A stretch of 6,076 nucleotides of DNA from Deltaproteobacteria bacterium RIFOXYA12_FULL_61_11 (GCA_001799195.1 MGSU01000272.1:1-6076), one strand, 5' to 3'. Counted from the stretch's first letter, positions 1-5,982 are shown. Translations and numbers: made by a program. Notes: generated by a model from the letters alone, not told the origin.

Positions 1-153
1 CGCCGCCACGAAGCCAGTTTTCGCGCCGCCACCCTCACCCTCGCTCCCCTCACCTACAACCCTGCTCTGTCGCCCGAGGAGTTCGAGGCCGAGAAGGAAC
101 TCGACCTCGGCGGCGAGAAAATCCTCGTGCAGATAGGGAGGGTACGGCGGTGA
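1..153 (+). CDS. C-terminal end of an unidentified protein (5' truncated by window)
   Basis: Frame 1 is open from the first base to a TGA at 151-153, giving the last 50 residues of a protein whose start lies outside the window. The tail is charged (SPEEFEAEKELDLGGEK) and ends IGRVRR. Codons end mostly in C or G, like the genes that follow, and the stop overlaps the GTG start of the aldolase gene in the pattern GTGA. Such overlap implies co-transcription and probably translational coupling. I do not recognise the family from this fragment and assign no function. That it is a real gene rests on the open frame, the codon bias and the overlap. Confidence 0.6.
   Translation, partial: RRHEASFRAATLTLAPLTYNPALSPEEFEAEKELDLGGEKILVQIGRVRR
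136..142 (+). promoter_or_regulatory. Ribosome binding site for the class II aldolase gene
   Basis: GGGAGGG lies seven bases before the GTG at 150. It is a strong Shine-Dalgarno match inside the end of the preceding gene. It decides the GTG start over internal ATG codons, which would remove the start of the fold. Confidence 0.7.
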
Positions 154-788
154 TCGGTTCCCGCTCGCTGCGCAAGGAACTCATCGCGGTCTGTCACTTG
201 ATGCACCAGCGTGGGCTCATCGCCGCCGCCGACGGCAACGTCAGCGTGCGTTTCGACGGCGAGCGCATCCTGACCACGCCCTCGGGGTTCAACAAGGGAC
301 TGCTCTCCGAGGACGACCTGTGCGTGACCGATCTCCAGGGCCGACTGCTCCACGGTCTGCACAAACCCTCTTCCGAGCTGCGCCTGCACCTCGCCGTCTA
401 CACGGCCAGGACCGACGTCCGAGCCGTGGTCCACGCCCACCCCCCGACCTGTGTGGCCCTCTCGATCGCGGGTATCGGTCTTTTAAGCCCCCTCCTGCCC
501 GAGGTCGTGCTCTCCCTCGGCGAGATCCCGACCGCCCCCTATGCCACGCCGACCACGGCCGACCTGCCCGAGACGATCCGCACGCTCATTCCCACGCATG
601 ACGCCATCCTTCTCGAACGACACGGCAGCCTGACCGTGGGCAAAGACCTCACCGAGGCCTACAACCGACTGGAATGCATGGAACACGCTGCGACCGTGAT
701 CTTCCTGGCTCGGCAGCTTGGCAATCCTTCCCTCCTACCGGCCACCGAGGTGGCCAAGCTGCGCCGTATCGCCGCCGGTCGGGGCTGA
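150..788 (+). CDS. Class II aldolase/adducin family protein (FucA/AraD-like)
   Basis: Predicted cytosolic zinc-dependent enzyme of 212 residues, almost the length of E. coli L-fuculose-1-phosphate aldolase. The family's signature residues are present in order: GNVS at 29-32 and TTPSGF at 42-47 (phosphate-binding region), SSE at 74-76 with the general acid/base Glu76, zinc ligands His95 and His97 in HAHP, and His158 in ERHGS. The active site therefore looks intact. Family members cleave or epimerise sugar phosphates, or dehydrate methylthioribulose-1-phosphate (MtnB). The substrate cannot be told from the sequence, and no other sugar or methionine-salvage gene is visible. The GTG start overlaps the previous stop and has a strong Shine-Dalgarno. 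The helicase gene begins ten bases after its stop, so the three genes probably form one transcript. Confidence 0.9.
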   Translation: MIGSRSLRKELIAVCHLMHQRGLIAAADGNVSVRFDGERILTTPSGFNKGLLSEDDLCVTDLQGRLLHGLHKPSSELRLHLAVYTARTDVRAVVHAHPPTCVALSIAGIGLLSPLLPEVVLSLGEIPTAPYATPTTADLPETIRTLIPTHDAILLERHGSLTVGKDLTEAYNRLECMEHAATVIFLARQLGNPSLLPATEVAKLRRIAAGRG

Positions 789-798
789 GCCCCCCACC
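777..798 (+). other. Small GC-rich hairpin across the aldolase stop and helicase start
   Basis: GGGG (781-784) can pair with CCCC (790-793) around a CTGAG loop that contains the aldolase stop. GGT (777-779) can pair with ACC (796-798) directly before the helicase ATG, leaving a small internal loop. The only purine-rich sequence that could serve as a ribosome site for the helicase (781-784) is inside this stem. Ribosomes terminating on the aldolase would open it, which would couple the two genes. In a GC-rich genome such a stem may arise by chance. Confidence 0.3.
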
Positions 799-3303
799 AT
801 GGAACAACTCGCCAAGCATCTGAGTGAAGCTACGGTTGAAACCCTGCGCCAGGCCATCGCCGAAGCCGGCGGCAACGAGGTCGTCTTCGTCGGCCAGGTC
901 GACGAACGCGGGAGGGTCTTCCAGGTGGAACCGATCGCCCGCGGCAACCTCGAGGCCGCTCCGGTCGTGCTCAGCCGTCTCGGCCCGGGCGAGGTCGTGC
1001 TGCACAACCACCCGGGAGGCGAGCTCACCCCCTCCCACCAGGACCTCGAGCTGGCCTCACGCCTCGCCAATGAGCGCGGCTGCGGTTTTCTGATCGTGGA
1101 CAACGAGGTCACGCGGGTCTACGCCGTGGTCGCCCCGCTGCCAAAAAGAACGCAGACCTCACTCGACCTCGCCCGCCTGACCGCGCTGCTCGCTCCGGAC
1201 GGACGTATTGCCACGGCCCTTCCCGGGTACGAGCACCGCCCCGAGCAGGTCCACATGCTCGAAGAGGTGGTCCAGGCCTACAACCACGACTCCATGGCCG
1301 TGATCGAGGCCGGCACCGGTACCGGCAAGTCCCTGGCCTACCTCGTCCCCAGCATCATCTGGGCCGCGACCAATCGCGAGCGCGTGGTCATCGCCACCCG
1401 CACCATCACGCTGCAGGAACAGCTCCTGCACAAGGATCTCCCCTTCCTGCGCGAGTGTCTCGGCTACGACTTCAAGGCCGTGCTGGTCAAGGGCCAGGCC
1501 AACTACCTCTGCCTCAAGAAGCTCGAGTCCCTCCATCGCGGCGCCTGGTTGCCCGGCCTCCGGCCCGACCTCGAGCGCCTCTCGGCCTGGGCCGAGCGCA
1601 CCACCGACGGCAGCACCGCCGACCTGGACCACGACGCTCCGACCGAACTGTGGGACGAGGTCAGCGTCGAATTGGACCTCTGCCCGCGGCTGCGCTGCCC
1701 GCACTATCAACGCTGCTTCTACTTCAGCGCGCGCCGCGAGGCCGCCTCGGCCGACCTCTTGTTGATCAACCACCACCTGCTCTTCGCCGACCTCTCCCTG
1801 CGCAACCGCGGTCCGGCCGGGGCCAGTCTACTCCCCGGGTATACCAAGCTCGTGCTGGACGAAGCCCACCACCTCGAGGAAGTGGCCTCGGAGTTCCTCG
1901 GCGGCGAGGTCGGCAACCTGTGGTTGCAGCGGCTCCTGCGCCGGCTCTACCATCAGGGGCAACGCTACCCCTCGGTCCTTGCGCAGATCACGGTCCAGGT
2001 GAAGAGCTGTCCCGCGCTGCCCCTGGCCCTTGCCGACCGGCTCGGCGAACTCCTCGAGGTCGAACTGCCGGACCTGCATCGCGAGTTGGTCGACTTGGTC
2101 GCCGAGCTGGTCGACGGCACCCTGACCTGCCTCGGAACACCGGGCTCTGGGAATTCCAAGGCACTGAAATTGCGTCTGCGCGAAGAGGACTTCGAGCGGC
2201 CGGAGCTCCAACAGGCCGCGATCCGTCCCGCGACCACCCTGCTCGTTGCATGCGCCGCCTTCCGCCGGGGGGCAGAACGGCTGGTCGAGACCTTGGGCGA
2301 AGCCCCCGAACGCCTCAAAGAAGACCTGATCTTCCCTTTGCAGATCCTCGCAGCCCTGACCCTGCGGCTGGAACGCGCTCTTGACACGCTCTGCGAACTG
2401 CTCACCCCGGGAGAGAATGACCAGGTGCGCTGGATCGAGCTGGAACAACGCCGCACCGGTTTTTCCCTGGCCTTCCGCGGTGCGCCGCTCGCCGTAGGTG
2501 AGGCCTTGACCGAGCAGCTCTACCAGCGCACGGCCAGCACCATCTTCACCTCGGCGACCCTGTCCACGGAGCGCACCTTTGCCTTCTTCCGGGAACGGGT
2601 CGGTTTGGACCGCTATACCGAACCACGCCTGTGCGAACGACTGATCGGTTCACCCTTCGCTTACCGGGAGCAGGTCCTCCTGGGAGTGCCCTCGGACCTC
2701 CCCTCGCCCAAGGCCCCAGGCCACCTCGCCGCTCTGACCCGGGCAGTCAAAGAGCTCTGCCTGGCCACGGGCGGCGGCACCTTCGTCCTCTTTACCTCGC
2801 GCGAACAACTCGACGCGGTCCACCGCGCCGTCCAAGCCGAGCTCACCGAAGCCGGTTTGCAGCTCTTCCGGCAGGGCGAGTTGCGGCGTTTTCAGCTCCT
2901 CACCGCCTTCAAGGCAACCCCCGGCGCCGTGCTCTTCGGCACGGACAGCTTCTGGGAGGGAGTCGACGTCGAGGGTGATGCCCTGCGCGCCGTGCTCATC
3001 GCCCGCCTGCCCTTCCGCGTGCCCACCGAGCCGCTCCTCCAGGCCCGGGTCGAGGACCTCGAGCGCCGCGGCGAGGACGCCTTCACCCGCTACACCGTGC
3101 CCCAGGCCATCATCCGTTTCAAACAGGGTTTCGGCCGTTTGATCCGGAAGAAGGACGACCGCGGCGTAGTCGTGATCCTCGACTCCCGGGTTCTCGGTCG
3201 ATCCTACGGCCAGGCCTTCCTCTCCTCCCTGCCCGAGACCGGACGCTGCTTCGCCCCGCAAGAGAAGGTCGTGGCCGAGGTGCGGCGGTTCCTGAAGCGC
3301 TGA
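799..3303 (+). CDS. DinG/XPD-family ATP-dependent DNA helicase with N-terminal JAB/RadC-like (JAMM) domain
   Basis: An 834-residue superfamily 2 helicase of the DinG/XPD group, expected to unwind DNA 5' to 3' in repair or at R-loops. Residues 1-120 form a JAB/MPN domain close to that of RadC: candidate Glu27 (NEVVFVG), HNHP at 69-72, then Ser79 and Asp82 (SHQD), the full JAMM set. The helicase follows: Walker A AGTGTGKS (171-178, Lys177), motif Ia near 197-206, four cysteines at 238, 295, 300 and 306 spaced for a 4Fe-4S cluster, DEAH (354-357), TSAT (584-587), motif V GTDSFWEGVD (714-723) and motif VI QGFGRLIR (776-783). Residues about 360-570 would be the arch region. The ATG at 799 is preferred. 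An in-frame ATG at 718 would add 27 residues lying inside the aldolase gene with no family character. Classical DinG lacks the JAB domain, and Firmicute DinG carries an exonuclease there instead. Helicase identity is very sure, and JAB identity is quite sure. Confidence 0.95.
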   Translation: MEQLAKHLSEATVETLRQAIAEAGGNEVVFVGQVDERGRVFQVEPIARGNLEAAPVVLSRLGPGEVVLHNHPGGELTPSHQDLELASRLANERGCGFLIVDNEVTRVYAVVAPLPKRTQTSLDLARLTALLAPDGRIATALPGYEHRPEQVHMLEEVVQAYNHDSMAVIEAGTGTGKSLAYLVPSIIWAATNRERVVIATRTITLQEQLLHKDLPFLRECLGYDFKAVLVKGQANYLCLKKLESLHRGAWLPGLRPDLERLSAWAERTTDGSTADLDHDAPTELWDEVSVELDLCPRLRCPHYQRCFYFSARREAASADLLLINHHLLFADLSLRNRGPAGASLLPGYTKLVLDEAHHLEEVASEFLGGEVGNLWLQRLLRRLYHQGQRYPSVLAQITVQVKSCPALPLALADRLGELLEVELPDLHRELVDLVAELVDGTLTCLGTPGSGNSKALKLRLREEDFERPELQQAAIRPATTLLVACAAFRRGAERLVETLGEAPERLKEDLIFPLQILAALTLRLERALDTLCELLTPGENDQVRWIELEQRRTGFSLAFRGAPLAVGEALTEQLYQRTASTIFTSATLSTERTFAFFRERVGLDRYTEPRLCERLIGSPFAYREQVLLGVPSDLPSPKAPGHLAALTRAVKELCLATGGGTFVLFTSREQLDAVHRAVQAELTEAGLQLFRQGELRRFQLLTAFKATPGAVLFGTDSFWEGVDVEGDALRAVLIARLPFRVPTEPLLQARVEDLERRGEDAFTRYTVPQAIIRFKQGFGRLIRKKDDRGVVVILDSRVLGRSYGQAFLSSLPETGRCFAPQEKVVAEVRRFLKR

Positions 3304-3323
3304 GGTAGGATCCCCCCTGCAAC

Positions 3324-4502
3324 TTACTCGAGCGCAACCTCAGGGCTGCCATACTCAATACCGGCATAGTCGGACATGAGATCTGCCACAAGTTCGTAGC
3401 GCACACCCTGCAACCGATAGAGCTTGACCGCCACGTGACCGGTGAGGGTTTCCAGGTCGTGGAAGATGTCCCCCTGCGGGGTCTGGAAGACGAGGTCGAG
3501 GAAGGACTCTCTGGGCGCCTCGGCTTTGAGCTCGATCTTGTAGCCTCCGCCGTAGGCGCTGAGTTCCCAGCGGCCGAATTCCATGTCGACGAAGACCGGA
3601 TTGAGGTGGTTGGGGCGGAAGGAATAGACAACGCCCTGGTGCAGCAGGCCGATACACACCCCCTCGAGGAGCTCGACACCGAGAATTTCGGGGCGTCCTC
3701 CACCGACGACCAAGGCCGTGTCGGGGTGACCCTCGAAGTGGTTCGAGACTATCCAGGACCACCAGGTCGGGAATTCGTTACCCCAGTTGCGGTCTTGATA
3801 GCAGGGTACGTCTTGAAAATCATGGGTCACGCCGAAGGAGGAAATAGTGCCGCTGCAGCGAGCGCTGGCCTGGGCGGGGAACCAGCCGATATTGGTAGCC
3901 TTGGGGACATACAAGCCCCAGCCCATGGCGTTGAATTCCCAAACAAATTCCACAGTAAAGGCCCAGGAATGAAGGTTCCCCTCCTCATCGACCAGCTCAC
4001 CGGAAACTTCTTTATCTGTCAAAGTATTAGCACCAATGCGGACTTCTGTCTTGTCGTAGGCGGCGTAGAAGTCCTCGACCGGGAAGTCCTCATTGAGGGT
4101 GGCCTTCGCCGAGAAATTGCCGAAACCGACGTACGCGCGAGAGGCGGGCTGGGTCTGTTCCTCGTCCCAGGGATTCACGACGCCGTAGACGGTGTAAAAG
4201 GACTGGCCGCTCTCGGGCAGCACGATCTTGTAGTACCACCACTCGAACCAGGGCGAACGGTCAACCTTGTCTCGCCCCGTAGCAGCGTTGCGCGCATTCC
4301 AGATCAACGCGTTGTACGGTGCGTTGGCCGGATCTTGTTGAAGGTTTTTTGTGACGGTGGGGAGTTGGTCGGAGGATGCATCGCCCGGGTCCCGAGTAGC
4401 CGTTTGGTCGTTGCCCAGGCAAGACGGCCCCGCGGAGACGGCAAGCATAGCGGCCAGGGTGAAACTCGTGAACACAAGGACATAGCGCGACCGTGTCGGC
4501 AT
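3324..4502 (-). CDS. Exported tocopherol cyclase-like (VTE1-like) family protein
   Basis: A 392-residue protein starting at the ATG at 4502, with a signal peptide: Arg4 and Arg6, a hydrophobic stretch at about 8-24, and a VSA cleavage site at 22-24. Cys28 does not sit in a good lipobox. The mature part resembles the tocopherol cyclase-like family of plant and cyanobacterial VTE1. It has SPWFEWWYYK (83-92, matching the WFEGWYF motif), CYQDRNWG (234-241) followed by FPTWWSWI (244-251), a GGG turn at 267-269, and a C-terminal AGIEYG (380-385) matching the family's last strand. VTE1 closes the chromanol ring of vitamin E. Export and the absence of other tocopherol genes here make that reaction doubtful, and binding or modifying a lipid-like substrate in the periplasm is an inference. 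An upstream in-frame start at 4622 would add 40 cysteine- and arginine-rich residues before the signal peptide and is rejected. It is convergent with the helicase gene. The 211 bases upstream show no second gene and only weak promoter-like hexamers. Confidence 0.8.
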   Translation of the reverse strand: MPTRSRYVLVFTSFTLAAMLAVSAGPSCLGNDQTATRDPGDASSDQLPTVTKNLQQDPANAPYNALIWNARNAATGRDKVDRSPWFEWWYYKIVLPESGQSFYTVYGVVNPWDEEQTQPASRAYVGFGNFSAKATLNEDFPVEDFYAAYDKTEVRIGANTLTDKEVSGELVDEEGNLHSWAFTVEFVWEFNAMGWGLYVPKATNIGWFPAQASARCSGTISSFGVTHDFQDVPCYQDRNWGNEFPTWWSWIVSNHFEGHPDTALVVGGGRPEILGVELLEGVCIGLLHQGVVYSFRPNHLNPVFVDMEFGRWELSAYGGGYKIELKAEAPRESFLDLVFQTPQGDIFHDLETLTGHVAVKLYRLQGVRYELVADLMSDYAGIEYGSPEVALE

Positions 4503-4511
4503 CACCGCCCC

Positions 4512-4517
4512 CCTCCC
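4512..4517 (-). promoter_or_regulatory. Ribosome binding site of the tocopherol cyclase-like gene
   Basis: On the minus strand GGGAGG lies nine bases before the ATG at 4502, inside a longer purine run. It supports the start that places the signal peptide at the N-terminus, rather than the longer open frame from 4622. Confidence 0.65.
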
Positions 4518-4713
4518 GCAACAGTAACAAAGAGGCGATACCACGCACCATCGAGAAGCACAAGTCCGATCGACCTGGCGTACAATGCAGTCTTGGGGTG
4601 GCGAGGGGTCCTGTCGCCTCACAACAACACCACGAGCGACCGATTTCCACTAAAACCGGGACCAAAGCAAGGGGTTGGGCAACAAGATAACACCGAGCGG
4701 AGCTGCTAGGACT

Positions 4714-4980
4714 CTATTCGTAGTGGGTCCACAGCCGCAGGATCTTGACGACATGCTCCGTCTCAAGCACCTGGTAGACCAGGCGATGCTGCAAGGAGAT
4801 CCTGCGCGAATAGGCACCGGTAAGGTCCCCGCGCAGCTTTTCATAGGTCGGCGTCGTGGCGAAAGGGTGCTCGGCCAAGAGATCGAGCAAGACCTCGACC
4901 TTGGGTTTCAACCCCGCCTGGGCAATGCGCTGAGCATCCTTCTGGGCCTGCCGGGTGTACCGGATCGACCACGTCGGCAC
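4714..4980 (-). CDS. yoeB: Txe/YoeB family toxin (ribosome-dependent mRNA endoribonuclease)
   Basis: An 88-residue RelE-superfamily toxin. YoeB enters the ribosomal A site and cuts mRNA there, stopping translation. The residues that matter in E. coli YoeB have counterparts at near-identical positions: Glu47 (YEKL), Arg66 (QHRLVY) and the C-terminal His86-Tyr87 (THYE). SRRISLQHRLVY (58-69) is the family's core motif. All catalytic positions are kept, so it should be active. The start is a GTG at 4978-4980, four bases after the antitoxin stop, with only a weak Shine-Dalgarno. Translation therefore probably depends on the antitoxin gene just before it, which would keep toxin below antitoxin. No hairpin with a T run follows the stop. 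Confidence 0.92.
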   Translation of the reverse strand: MPTWSIRYTRQAQKDAQRIAQAGLKPKVEVLLDLLAEHPFATTPTYEKLRGDLTGAYSRRISLQHRLVYQVLETEHVVKILRLWTHYE

Positions 4981-4984
4981 GGCT

Positions 4985-5227
4985 TCACCACGGTAAGGTT
5001 GTCGAACACTCGGAGAGCGGGGAGTCGAGACCTTCTTTGATCGATTCGCGCATCCCCGGCAGCGCGAGCAGGTACAGGGTTTCCTCGAGCGCGCGCCAAT
5101 CCTCGGCCGAGATCAGCACCGCGCTGGCACGTTTGCCGGTGATCTGGATAGGACGATGCTCGGTCGCCGCCTCGTCGATGAGGCGATACAGGACAGTGCG
5201 AGCCTGCGTAGCGGTCAAGGTCTTCAT
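4985..5227 (-). CDS. yefM: Phd/YefM family antitoxin
   Basis: An 80-residue antitoxin for the YoeB toxin encoded immediately downstream. The N-terminal half fits the Phd/YefM DNA-binding fold: TLTATQAR (3-10), then the strand PIQITGKRASAVLISAEDW (26-44). The C-terminal half starts with the family motif EETLYLLALPG (48-58). In YefM this part unfolds in isolation and wraps the toxin. The ATG at 5227 is chosen because a GAGG Shine-Dalgarno lies six bases before it and the family normally begins at this residue. An ATG 24 bases upstream gives only eight extra residues. Antitoxin first, toxin second, four bases apart, is the usual layout. It is probably autoregulated through the palindrome in its promoter. 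Confidence 0.92.
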   Translation of the reverse strand: MKTLTATQARTVLYRLIDEAATEHRPIQITGKRASAVLISAEDWRALEETLYLLALPGMRESIKEGLDSPLSECSTTLPW

Positions 5228-5233
5228 CCCCCG

Positions 5234-5238
5234 CCTCT
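5234..5238 (-). promoter_or_regulatory. Ribosome binding site of the YefM antitoxin
   Basis: The minus strand reads AGAGG six bases before the ATG at 5227. It favours this start over the ATG at 5251. Confidence 0.55.
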
Positions 5239-5257
5239 GGGTCGTGAGCACTCTTCA

Positions 5258-5286
5258 AACGTACGCGGTATCGTACGTCACGTCAA
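5258..5286 (-). promoter_or_regulatory. Sigma70-like promoter of the yefM-yoeB operon
   Basis: On the minus strand TTGACG (complement of 5281-5286) is separated by exactly 17 bases from TACGTT (complement of 5258-5263). The -35 box matches the consensus at five of six positions. The -10 box keeps T1, A2 and T6. Position, spacing and orientation suit transcription of the antitoxin gene about 30 bases downstream. Confidence 0.55.
5259..5278. promoter_or_regulatory. Palindromic operator in the yefM-yoeB promoter
   Basis: ACGTACG (5259-5265) and CGTACGT (5272-5278) are perfect inverted copies around the six bases CGGTAT. The palindrome fills most of the -35/-10 spacer and covers most of the -10 box. 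YefM/Phd antitoxins, alone or with toxin, are known to repress by binding palindromes at the promoter, so this is the natural candidate for autoregulation. Confidence 0.6.
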
Positions 5287-5289
5287 GCC

Positions 5290-5526
5290 TTGCCTCCACC
5301 GACGTCGGCTTTGACAAGGTCGGAGCTCGATCTCGTCCTCGACGGCCTGCCGGGCAGCCTGCCCATCGAGATCAAGCTCGGTCTCCAGGTCGGCAAGGCC
5401 GATCTCTTGCCGCTGCACCGCTTCCTCGACAACCTCGCCCTCCTGCTCGGCTTGCTGGTCAACTGGGGCGAACGCGTGGCCCAGCTCAGCGACAGAGTGG
5501 TCCAGATCCCGATCGGCTGGTGGTGA
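5290..5526 (+). pseudogene. C-terminal remnant of a DUF4143-type ATPase (probable)
   Basis: An open frame of 78 residues, formally from a TTG at 5290, ending TGA at 5524-5526. From about 5311 it reads RSELDLVLDGLPG, then LPIEIKLG, and it ends GERVAQLSDRVVQIPIGWW. This is the pattern of the extreme C-terminus of DUF4143-family AAA-type ATPases: a SEvDLvl...IEvK nuclease-like core, then a GeRv..l.drv..iPi end. Those proteins are usually about 400 residues, so the ATPase part is missing. The sequence before about 5311 is the yefM promoter region, with no sign of the rest of the gene. The TTG lacks a Shine-Dalgarno and sits next to the antitoxin -35 box. It is most likely a dead fragment. Family assignment is from motif memory and only moderately sure. 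Confidence 0.5.
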
Positions 5527-5602
5527 GCCGCTCAGACCCTGGCTCGACGCGGAAATACACCTCGCGCAGCTCGGAGGCAGGGGCTTGTTCATGAGTTTTC
5601 AT
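5527..5602 (-). pseudogene. Cut-off reading frame at the BrnA antitoxin position
   Basis: An ATG at 5602 on the minus strand has a good Shine-Dalgarno (AAGGA, about six bases before it). It overlaps the last 14 bases of the BrnT gene, the arrangement expected for a BrnA antitoxin. The frame encodes about 25 plausible residues (MKTHEQAPASELREVYFRVE and a few more). It then runs antisense into the C-terminus of the + strand ATPase fragment and stops at 5486-5488 after 38 codons. The DNA-binding part of an antitoxin is absent, so the gene appears truncated at a junction near 5527. These residues are too few to prove BrnA, and the call rests mainly on position. Confidence 0.4.
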
Positions 5603-5860
5603 GTCGTTTCCTTTCGCTGGTAGTAGCACAACGAGCACTGATGATCCTTATACCATCCCCTGTATCGGTATGAGCAATACCAGCAGCCGCCGTGCGTCTG
5701 AGTATTCGATGGTCAGGTAGCGCTGCTCCCCATGAGCATGGTCTGGGTCCTCGAAGGATGCAACGAACGGATCGCCGAATACGGTCAGAGCCTCTTCGAA
5801 GCCGACACTGTGTTTCATGAAATTCTGTCGTGCCTTGTTCTTGTCCCACGCCCAAATCAT
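5589..5860 (-). pseudogene. brnT: BrnT family toxin (DUF497), frameshifted
   Basis: BrnT is a RelE-like ribonuclease toxin of about 90 residues. Residues 1-68 in the first frame show the family pattern: WDKNKARQNFMKH (5-17), GFEEALTVFGDPF (20-32) and DPDHAHGEQRYLTIEYS (38-54), then RRLLVLLIPIQG. This frame stops at 5648. The expected C-terminus, DGIRIISARCATTSERKR, continues in the next frame and stops at 5589-5591. Joining them by re-reading one G in the GGGG run (complement of 5657-5660) gives a continuous 90-residue BrnT. The break is therefore best explained by loss of one G from a run of five, or by a sequencing error. The ATG at 5860 has AAGGAA before it, though close. With the antitoxin apparently cut off, loss of a working toxin makes sense. 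Confidence 0.8.
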
Positions 5861-5928
5861 CGTTCCTTGCTCACCGCACCTGCGGACCGATGTTCGCCAT
5901 CAGCGATGAAGAGCGTCTATTCTTCGCG

Positions 5929-5956
5929 CAGGAAACTCAGGAAACTCAGGAAACTC
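5929..5956. repeat. Short 9-bp tandem repeat, three copies
   Basis: CAGGAAACT is repeated three times without mismatch at 5929-5955, followed by the first base of a fourth copy. It lies upstream of the BrnT start, outside any supported gene. It could be replication slippage or a protein-binding array in the brnT promoter region. No function can be assigned. Confidence 0.85.
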
Positions 5957-5982
5957 GAGCGATGAGGGACGCTGCCGCGTAG

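Noticed and set aside
718-798. In-frame ATG at 718 as the helicase start
   Set aside because: It would overlap the aldolase gene by 71 bases and add 27 residues without family character. The ATG at 799 starts directly at the JAB-type domain.
1455-2384. 309-codon open frame in another frame within the helicase gene
   Set aside because: Arg/Pro-rich translation typical of a GC-rich shadow frame, with no domain. The helicase frame contains all motifs here.
3304-3323. Possible terminator between the convergent helicase and tocopherol cyclase-like genes
   Set aside because: The 20-base gap holds no inverted repeat with a T or A run.
4503-4622. Longer N-terminus of the tocopherol cyclase-like protein from 4622
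   Set aside because: It would bury the signal peptide behind 40 unusual residues. The ATG at 4502 has a strong ribosome binding site.
4600-4625. Imperfect hairpin (GTGGCGA with TCGCC-CAC) between the yoeB and tocopherol cyclase-like genes
   Set aside because: There is a bulge and no T run on either strand, so it is not supported as a terminator. It could be chance in GC-rich sequence.
3435-4709. A 424-codon open frame on the + strand opposite the tocopherol cyclase-like gene
   Set aside because: It is antisense to a gene with a signal peptide and family motifs, has no recognisable domain, and long antisense frames are expected in GC-rich DNA.
5732-5965. 77-codon + strand open frame ending in a repeated RKL motif
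   Set aside because: It is antisense to brnT for much of its length, and the RKL repeats are only the translation of the 9-bp tandem repeat.
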